Positions 38,176 to 43,979 of a stretch of DNA of 43,979 nucleotides are shown here, one piece after another (the first letter of the stretch is position 1; the number at the start of each line of letters is the position of its first letter). The stretch is taken from contig JAJEBG010000026.1 in assembly GCA_022824005.1 (NCBI GenBank), positions 1 through 43,979 of the forward strand, in the 5' to 3' direction. Below the pieces are notes generated by a model. It had not been told where the DNA came from and did not search any database. It was given only the letters and a program-made list of their open reading frames with translations. Both the position numbers and the translations under genes were made by a program. This DNA comes from Paracoccaceae bacterium (GTDB lineage Bacteria > Pseudomonadota > Alphaproteobacteria > Rhodobacterales > Rhodobacteraceae).

Positions 38176-38637
38176 ATGCCTACTAGTCTCAACATCAACG
38201 GCCAGACGCACATGGTCGATGTTCCTGACGGAACGCCGCTGCTTTGGGTCATTCGCGACGAGCTTAAACTCACCGGCACGAAGTTCGGGTGCGGAGTGGC
38301 GGCCTGTGGTGCCTGTACCGTTCACGTCGACGGTGAACCGGTCCGCTCGTGCCAGACCTATGTCGAGGATGTCGAAGGAACGGAGATCACCACCATAGAG
38401 GGTGTTGCTTCGGAAGTCGCGAGCGCCGTGAAACAGGCATGGAACGAGTTGAACGTCGTTCAGTGCGGATACTGCCAGTCTGGCCAGATCATGTCGGCGA
38501 TCGGTCTTCTGTCGGAAAACCGGACCCCGACGGTTGACGAGATTGAGAACTACATGTGGAGCAATGTCTGCCGCTGCGCCACCTACCAACGCATTCGTAC
38601 TGCCGTTCAGCGCGCATCCGAAATTCTGGAGGCCTAA
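38176..38637 (+). CDS. iorA: (2Fe-2S) small subunit of a molybdenum hydroxylase (IorA type)
   Basis: Electron-transfer subunit of xanthine-oxidase-family hydroxylases. All eight iron-sulfur cysteines are visible: Cys39, 44, 47 and 59 (FGCGVAACGACTV ... RSC) in the plant-ferredoxin domain, and Cys97, 100, 132 and 134 (QCGYCQSG ... CRCATYQRI) in the helical domain. Length of 153 is normal. GGAG lies ten bases before ATG 38176. It is followed after three bases by the large subunit. No FAD subunit gene is present, as in the isoquinoline 1-oxidoreductase and related aldehyde oxidase group. The substrate is unknown. Confidence 0.9.
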   Translation: MPTSLNINGQTHMVDVPDGTPLLWVIRDELKLTGTKFGCGVAACGACTVHVDGEPVRSCQTYVEDVEGTEITTIEGVASEVASAVKQAWNELNVVQCGYCQSGQIMSAIGLLSENRTPTVDEIENYMWSNVCRCATYQRIRTAVQRASEILEA

Positions 38638-38640
38638 CCC

Positions 38641-40818
38641 ATGACCACGCAAATTTCACGACGCAACTTTCTGAAGTCGGTGTCCGCCCTTTCGGGCGCC
38701 GCGCTTGTGGTCGGTTTCGACACAGGCAATGCACTGGCAAGCACCGGCAATGCCGCGGAGTTCACGCCGTTCGTGCGAATCACCACCGACGGCAGGGTCA
38801 CGGCCCTGATCAAGCACTTCGAATGCGGTCAGGGAACGGCCACCGGCCTTGCGACACTCATCGCGGAAGAGTTGAACCTGCCGCTGGATCAGGTTGAGAT
38901 CGAATTCGCGCCCGCTGATGCGGCAAGGTACAGAAACTTACTGTTCGGCAGCATCCAAGGCACCGGCGGGTCCACCGCCATGGCCAACTCCTACATGCAG
39001 TACCGCCAGGCTGGTGCCGCCGCCCGCGAGATGCTCGTAGCCGCGGCCGCGGAGGCTTGGGGCGTTCCTGCCAACAGCGTCGCCCTGGCTGACGGCCAGC
39101 TGACCGCAGATGGAAATACCGCGCAGATCGGCGATTTCGTGGCATCCGCGTCTGCCCAAGACGTGCCAGCGACGCCGCGCCTGAAGGATCCTTCCGAGTT
39201 CTCGGTCATCGGCAATCCGGACACGCGACGGCGCGACAACGTTCCTAAGACCAACGGTTCTGCCATCTATGCCATGGACCTGCATCTGGAGAACCAGATC
39301 GTGGCCGTAATTCTTCGCAGTCCTCGGTTCGGCGGCACCTTGGCTTCCTTCGATGACAATGCTGCAGTCGATGTTCCGGGCTTCATCCGCGCCACCGCAC
39401 TGCCAACCGGTGCAGGAGTATTGGTCTACGGAATGAACACTTGGGCCGCACTCCAGGCCCGCGACGCGATAGTAGCCGAGTGGGACTTTTCTCAGGCCGA
39501 AAATCGCGGTTCCGATCAGATCAAGGCAGATCTTCTGGCCGCAGTGAACGCCGACGCCGAATTCGACGCGAAGGGCAGCGCAGCCGAAACGGCTGAACTG
39601 CTCAATGGGGCGGCTCAGATCATAGAGCGCGATTTCTTCTTCCCGTATCTCGCCACCGCGACCATGGAACCGCTCACTTGCACCATCGCGCCGACCGAGA
39701 CCGGCGTGATGCTTTATGACGGTTGTCAGAGTCCGACCGGCGCCCAGATGGCCTTGGCGGCAGTGCTGCAGATTCCGCAGGAAAATATCGAGATCACGAC
39801 CCTCTACGCGGGCGGCACGTTTGGTCGCCGCTCGACCCAGACCGCGGACTACCAAGTGGAAGCGGCGCTCGCGTTTGCGCTTAACGGCGGGCAGCAGCCC
39901 GTCAAGCTGGTCTGGTCCCGGGAAGACGACATCAGGGGCGGGTACTACCGGCCCGCAGTGGCGCACAAGGTGCGCGTCGGTCTTGACGAAGGCGGCCGGA
40001 TTGTCGGCTGGGACCATCGCGTGACAGGCAAGCCGATCTTCAAGGGCGGGCCCTTCGATGCGTTCGTCGTGAAGAACGGAGTCGATTCCTCGTCCGTAGA
40101 GGGGGTGCATGACACACCTTACGACATCCCAGGCCAGTATGTCGGCCTGACGGATCACAGGTCGCCCATCACCGTGAACTGGTGGCGCTCCGTCGGCCAC
40201 ACCCATACCGCTTACGTGATGGAGACCATGATGGACATGGCCGCAGCGGCCGTCGGCCGGGACCCGGTCGAGTATCGCATGGAATACCTAAACGGCGGCA
40301 CGGCGGATCAGGTGCGCATGGCGGGCGTCCTGCGCCTTGCCGCCGAGAAGTCGGACTGGAACGGTCCGGTTGTCGAGGGTCGCAGCCGTGGTGTCGCCGT
40401 GCACAAGTCCTTCGGCACGTTCGTGGCGGAGGTGTTCGAGATCTCGGGCGATGCAGAAGACGGGGTCGTCATCGAGAGGGTGACATGCGCGGTGGATTGC
40501 GGAGTTCCGGTCAATCCGGACGTTATCGCGGCCCAGATGGAAAGTGGGATCGGTTACGGAATCGGCCACGTAATGCGCAACGAGATCACGTTCACCGATG
40601 GCGAAGTGGACCAGTTCAATTTCCCGGACTACGAGTCGCTTCGGATCAGCGACATCCGTGCCATCGAGACCCATATCGTGAACTCGACCGAGCCACCGAC
40701 AGGAGTGGGCGAACCAAGCACGCCGCCGTCTGGTCCGGCCTTGGCCAACGCAATCGCCGTAACAGGTCCGCGCGTGACCCAATTGCCGATGGCCGCAAAC
40801 GGGGTGCGTTTCTTCTGA
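38641..40818 (+). CDS. iorB: Molybdopterin-binding large subunit of a molybdenum hydroxylase (IorB type)
   Basis: Catalytic subunit, 725 residues. A Tat signal (SRRNFLK then a hydrophobic core) sends the folded complex to the periplasm, and the small subunit probably rides along. Cofactor-binding segments include GTGGSTAMANSY, GGTFGRRSTQTADYQVE, NWWRSVGHTHTAYVMETMMD and the C-terminal TGVGEPSTPP with the catalytic Glu. GGAGG lies eight bases before ATG 38641. The nearby cytochrome c gene offers a likely electron acceptor. Isoquinoline or aldehyde oxidation is possible; the sequence does not decide. Base usage is clearly more G+C-rich than in the liv genes. The 234 bases after its stop hold no recognisable gene. 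Confidence 0.9.
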   Translation: MTTQISRRNFLKSVSALSGAALVVGFDTGNALASTGNAAEFTPFVRITTDGRVTALIKHFECGQGTATGLATLIAEELNLPLDQVEIEFAPADAARYRNLLFGSIQGTGGSTAMANSYMQYRQAGAAAREMLVAAAAEAWGVPANSVALADGQLTADGNTAQIGDFVASASAQDVPATPRLKDPSEFSVIGNPDTRRRDNVPKTNGSAIYAMDLHLENQIVAVILRSPRFGGTLASFDDNAAVDVPGFIRATALPTGAGVLVYGMNTWAALQARDAIVAEWDFSQAENRGSDQIKADLLAAVNADAEFDAKGSAAETAELLNGAAQIIERDFFFPYLATATMEPLTCTIAPTETGVMLYDGCQSPTGAQMALAAVLQIPQENIEITTLYAGGTFGRRSTQTADYQVEAALAFALNGGQQPVKLVWSREDDIRGGYYRPAVAHKVRVGLDEGGRIVGWDHRVTGKPIFKGGPFDAFVVKNGVDSSSVEGVHDTPYDIPGQYVGLTDHRSPITVNWWRSVGHTHTAYVMETMMDMAAAAVGRDPVEYRMEYLNGGTADQVRMAGVLRLAAEKSDWNGPVVEGRSRGVAVHKSFGTFVAEVFEISGDAEDGVVIERVTCAVDCGVPVNPDVIAAQMESGIGYGIGHVMRNEITFTDGEVDQFNFPDYESLRISDIRAIETHIVNSTEPPTGVGEPSTPPSGPALANAIAVTGPRVTQLPMAANGVRFF

Positions 40819-41052
40819 CCACGAACGGGACAGGCGCGCGTGCAGCGCCAGGGCTGACGCCGAGACGCTGCTCACCCAACGCAAGGCAGCGGATGATGCG
40901 GCCTTCATCGCGGGCATCAAGCAGCGGTTCGAACTATGAAGTCCTCTCCCCGGCATCATGCCCTGTCACGGCCAAGGATATGGGCGGTCCGGTCGGATTC
41001 CCGGCCGCGAATCCCTTGTTCCTGATGCAACCCAGGAAGCTCGAGACCTGAC

Positions 41053-41511
41053 ATGAAACCCACCTTGATCATTGCGTTGTTCACTTCGGTTGCCGCGTCG
41101 GCAGCATTCGCCGAAGGCGACGTCGGAGACTCGACTGCGGGCAAGCGAGCATTCTCGCAGTGCCAGGCTTGCCATGTGGTCGTTGACGGCGAGGGCAACA
41201 CGCTTGCAGGCCGCAGGTCCAGGACCGGACCAAACCTCTTCGGCATAATCGGCATGCAGGCCGGCACGGTTGAAGACTTCCGTTACAGTACGGACCTTGT
41301 GGAAGCGGGGGAACAGGGACTGACCTGGGACGAAGAGACGTTCGTAGCCTATTCGCTGGATCCGGTGAAATTCCTGCGAGCGTTCCTTGATGACAGAAGG
41401 GCTCGCGGCAAGATGACGTTCAAGGTCCGCAAGTCCGAGGATGCCGTCAACTTGTACGCGTTCATCAAGTCAGTCAGCCCGCCGGTCGCGCCGGATTTGG
41501 AAGACAACTGA
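41053..41511 (+). CDS. Periplasmic class I cytochrome c
   Basis: Soluble mono-heme c-type cytochrome of 152 residues. A signal peptide (MKPTLIIALFTSVAASAAFA) precedes the heme site Cys37-Gln-Ala-Cys40-His41, and Met121 in GKMTF is the probable sixth ligand. The TGPNLFGIIG segment is typical of cytochrome c2/c550-like proteins. It is on the same strand as iorAB, 234 bases downstream, so it probably takes electrons from the hydroxylase and passes them to the respiratory chain (inference). Confidence 0.88.
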   Translation: MKPTLIIALFTSVAASAAFAEGDVGDSTAGKRAFSQCQACHVVVDGEGNTLAGRRSRTGPNLFGIIGMQAGTVEDFRYSTDLVEAGEQGLTWDEETFVAYSLDPVKFLRAFLDDRRARGKMTFKVRKSEDAVNLYAFIKSVSPPVAPDLEDN

Positions 41512-41619
41512 ACCTGATGTCCTGACGTGACTCCCGGAAGCTTGCAAGGCCCGAGTTCAAGACCGGTGCCCTCCATTGTCCAGTGCACCTCATTGCCGCC
41601 AACACGGCACCGCGCGCCC

Positions 41620-43185
41620 CTACGCGTTGCCCGATTTCTTCCTGTAGACGCCTTGCGCGATCCGGTCGATGACCATCGCGCAGAACAGGATCGCTAATCC
41701 ACCCAGAAGCCCCTGCCCCTTGGCCGCGTATTGCAGCGATTCGAGGATCAAGGCACCCAGCCCTTCGGCCCCGATAAGCGAGGCGATCACGACCATCGAC
41801 AGCGCCATCAGGATCGTCTGGTTGATGCCTGTCATGATCGACGGCAAGGCGAGCGGGAGCTCGACGTTGAACAGAAGCTGCCGCTTCGAGCACCCGAAGG
41901 CGACGGCCGCCTCCTTCGTGCCTTCCGGAACGCCGCGCATGCCCAAGGCTGTCAGCCGGATCACCGGTGGCATCGCGAAGATCAGCGTGGCAAGGACACC
42001 CGGCGGCTTGCCGGTGCCGAAGAACGCGATGATCGGGATCAGGTAGACAAAGGCTGGCATGGTCTGCATGAAATCCAGCACCGGTTCGGCGAACGCGTAG
42101 GCCCGCTTGGACTTTCCGAACCAGATGCCCAGCGGTATGCCGATCAGAACGCACAGGAACGCGCCCGCCCCTATCAGGGCGACCGTAATCATCGAGAGCT
42201 CCCAAAGGCCCATGAACGCGAGATAGGCCAGCGCCGCGGCCGTGAAGATCGCCACTCGGGGGCCGGCGAGGCGGAAGGCCATCACGACCGTGATGAACAT
42301 CACCACGGGCCATGGAGACTGGATCAGGAGCACCTCGAGCCCGTCCAGCACCCATCTGATCGCCTGTGTGATCCCGTCGAAGGCGCCACCGAACCTGTTG
42401 GCAAGCCAATCGAATCCAGCGTCCCCCTTGCGGGCGAGGACGGCGAAATACTCGCGCCCGACGGGAAACTCCTCGATTCCCCAGCGGTCACCGAACAGGC
42501 CGCCCGTGAAACGAGCGACCACGGCATCGGGATCTGCCACCGTGAAGCGGATCAGTGTCAGCGGCCAGATCGCCACCAGACCGATTAGCCCGAAGATCGC
42601 GCTGCGTCGGCTGAGGCCTGCCTGTTCCGGCTTGCCGTATCGCCAGCGAAGGTACTGCGCCTCGTACGCGTAATTTGCGTAGAGTCCTTCGGCGACCTTG
42701 ACGAACGCAAGGAACGCAAGGCCGAAGAGCAGGATTGACAGGCCCGCGGCGTTTGCGGCCTCGGCCGCCTCGAGCGCGGTCTCGGCGGCGGCGCGCAGGT
42801 TGTCCGCTATGCGCTGGCTGGCCTCGGCATCGGCGGTCTCGCCCGCAACGCGAAGCTCTGCCGCCCGCACTTCCCGGGCTTCGATGTTCTCCTGGATGCG
42901 GTTGTAGCGCTCCAGTTCCTCGGCACCCAGTTCGCCCCAAAGCCCGCGTCCGACCTGCACCAGGGCGAACAGTTCGAGGATCAGGAATATCCAGAAGAAA
43001 CCCCACGCGCCGCGGGCCGCCCCCCAGACCGGCCCAAGAGCCGCCGCCGCCGAGTTCCAGGAGACGACGAATCCGGTCTTGCCCTCGATCCTCTCGAATT
43101 CCGCATCGTAGTAGCTAGCGCTCTCTACGGCGAACGCGTGAACGTCGCGTCCGTCGCCGGCGGCATCGGTCGTCATCGTGGTCAT
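41620..43185 (-). CDS. Glycine betaine/proline-type ABC permease (ProW-like) with N-terminal extra domain
   Basis: Permease of 521 residues. The C-terminal 260 or so match ProW/OpuAB: TMs, then GVPEGTKEAAVAFGCSKRQLLFNVELP (read in parts) as the EAA loop, and the MALSMVVIASLIGAEGLG segment. The N-terminal 245 residues are extra. A cytoplasmic start leads to SWNSAAAALGPVWGAARG, resembling the opening of DUF2628 membrane domains. TM helices flank an Ala/Glu-rich, coiled-coil-like stretch (about 88-146), and LYANYAYEAQYLRWRYG follows. ProW is usually 280-350 residues. ATG 43185 overlaps the ATPase stop (ATGA). The binding-protein gene is not in the window. Confidence 0.87.
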   Translation of the reverse strand: MTTMTTDAAGDGRDVHAFAVESASYYDAEFERIEGKTGFVVSWNSAAAALGPVWGAARGAWGFFWIFLILELFALVQVGRGLWGELGAEELERYNRIQENIEAREVRAAELRVAGETADAEASQRIADNLRAAAETALEAAEAANAAGLSILLFGLAFLAFVKVAEGLYANYAYEAQYLRWRYGKPEQAGLSRRSAIFGLIGLVAIWPLTLIRFTVADPDAVVARFTGGLFGDRWGIEEFPVGREYFAVLARKGDAGFDWLANRFGGAFDGITQAIRWVLDGLEVLLIQSPWPVVMFITVVMAFRLAGPRVAIFTAAALAYLAFMGLWELSMITVALIGAGAFLCVLIGIPLGIWFGKSKRAYAFAEPVLDFMQTMPAFVYLIPIIAFFGTGKPPGVLATLIFAMPPVIRLTALGMRGVPEGTKEAAVAFGCSKRQLLFNVELPLALPSIMTGINQTILMALSMVVIASLIGAEGLGALILESLQYAAKGQGLLGGLAILFCAMVIDRIAQGVYRKKSGNA

Positions 43186-43979
43186 GCCTTGCCCCCCTGG
43201 ATGCCTTTCAGCAGTGTCGCACGGTCAACGATCCCGATGTCGTCGCCGTCGTCGCCCGTGATGACGGTCACGTGGTCCGTGGTGATCGCGATGTCGATCA
43301 GGTGATCAAGGTCCGTTCCATGGTGCGCCCGCGGAGATTCGTCGAGATCAATCGAGCGGGACGGAACGTACTCGTCAATCGGGACCATGATTGAGTGCGC
43401 GAACACCAGCTTCAGTTTGGAGATCCCTTCAACGAAATCGCGCACGTAGTCGTCGGCCGGCTGCGTGACGATCTCCTCGGGCGTGCCGATCTGAACGATG
43501 CGGCCGTCCTTCATGATCGCGATCCGGTTCCCGATGCGGATCGCCTCGTCGAGGTCGTGCGTGATGAAGACGGTGGTCTTGCCCAGTTCGGCGGACAGGG
43601 CCATGAACTGGTCCTGCAACTGGCGTCTGATGAGCGGGTCAAGGGCCGAGAACGGCTCGTCCATCAGCAGGACTTCCGGATCCGACGCGAGGGCCCGGGC
43701 AAGGCCGACGCGCTGCTGCATGCCGCCCGACAGCTCGCTCGGGAAGCGGTCCTCGTAGCCGTCGAGGTTGACGAGGCTGAGACAGCGCTGGGAGACGTCC
43801 CAGCGCTTGAGCTTCGGCTGGCCCTGCACCTGCAGCGGGAACGCCACGTTGTCGCGCACCGTGCGGTGCGGAAACAGCGCCATGTGCTGGAACACCATGC
43901 CGATCTGGGCAGCGCGCAGCTTCCTCAACTCGCTCTCGCCGAGCGCCAGCACATCCCGTCCCAAGACCTCGATACGGCC
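43182..43979 (-). CDS. Glycine betaine/proline-type ABC ATPase (ProV-like), 5' end missing
   Basis: The frame is open to the window edge, so the first 90-odd residues with Walker A lie outside. What remains shows the Q-loop (GMVFQHMALFPHRTV), signature LSGGMQQ, Walker B VLLMDEP, and switch His (ITHDLDEA). A C-terminal region of about 90 residues has one CBS-like unit (ITTDHVTVITGDDGDDIGIVDR), which in ProV/OpuA homologues senses ionic strength. It is co-transcribed with the overlapping permease gene. Confidence 0.88.
   Translation of the reverse strand, partial: GRIEVLGRDVLALGESELRKLRAAQIGMVFQHMALFPHRTVRDNVAFPLQVQGQPKLKRWDVSQRCLSLVNLDGYEDRFPSELSGGMQQRVGLARALASDPEVLLMDEPFSALDPLIRRQLQDQFMALSAELGKTTVFITHDLDEAIRIGNRIAIMKDGRIVQIGTPEEIVTQPADDYVRDFVEGISKLKLVFAHSIMVPIDEYVPSRSIDLDESPRAHHGTDLDHLIDIAITTDHVTVITGDDGDDIGIVDRATLLKGIQGGKA

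Noticed and set aside
38029-38652. N-terminal extension of the TetR frame by about 200 residues
   Set aside because: It is the antisense of iorA and crosses the promoter region; the helix-turn-helix starts right after ATG 38028.
38938-40206. 422-residue minus-strand frame opposite iorB
   Set aside because: Typical antisense open frame in G+C-rich coding DNA; the plus strand has all Mo-hydroxylase motifs.
40182-41051. 289-residue plus-strand frame running out of iorB
   Set aside because: Arg/Gly/His-rich composition and overlap with iorB in another frame; no domain.
41731-42588. 285-residue plus-strand frame opposite the ProW-like gene
   Set aside because: Charged low-complexity antisense translation of the permease gene.

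Overview
The window reads as alphaproteobacterial chromosome. Most of it (about 1-37,120) has moderate G+C. Its gene neighbourhoods match those I recall from Rhodobacterales and relatives: dacA-tmk-holB-tatD-MBL hydrolase; glyQ-DUF6446-glyS-PEP synthase-like gene; carA divergent from a GatB/YqeY-domain gene; and ctaD apart from the other cytochrome oxidase genes. This assignment is inference from synteny and protein families. No rRNA and no CRISPR array were seen.

Layout. 1-5723: tRNA-Ser(UGA) on the minus strand, then a tightly overlapping plus-strand run dacA, tmk, holB, tatD, an MBL-fold hydrolase and an AEC-family transporter. 5735-10706: a minus-strand polyamine-type ABC transporter operon (ATPase, binding protein, two permeases). 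10812-10899: tRNA-Leu(GAG) with a good promoter. 11275-16319: lipB, ctaD, yqeY (minus), a decayed IS1595-like fragment, carA. 16395-27515: minus-strand housekeeping block glyQ, DUF6446-like, glyS, a PPDK-like protein with a degenerate ATP site, a SleB-type wall hydrolase, glmM, a UbiH-family hydroxylase, ilvC. 27935-31861: an exported SPOR/peptidoglycan-binding/pseudo-trypsin protein, a ribokinase, a nitrilase-family amidase and tRNA-Ser(GGA). 32455-36971: a complete branched-chain-amino-acid-type ABC operon livKHMGF, with a hairpin after livK.

At about 37,135 the base composition changes sharply to G+C-rich and stays so to the end of the window. The switch coincides with a fragment of an IS1380-family transposase. 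The right part carries a TetR regulator divergent from a molybdenum hydroxylase pair (iorA/iorB type), a periplasmic cytochrome c, and a glycine-betaine/proline-type ABC permease and ATPase that run off the end. This is either a horizontally acquired block or an assembly join.

Most notable: (1) a polyamine-type permease whose periplasmic loop looks tandemly duplicated; (2) a PPDK paralogue that keeps the phospho-His and PEP halves but lacks ATP-grasp catalytic residues; (3) a trypsin-fold protein with all three triad positions replaced; (4) a perfect inverted repeat placed over both -35 boxes of the tetR/ior divergent promoters; (5) a ProW-type permease with an extra N-terminal membrane and coiled-coil domain.
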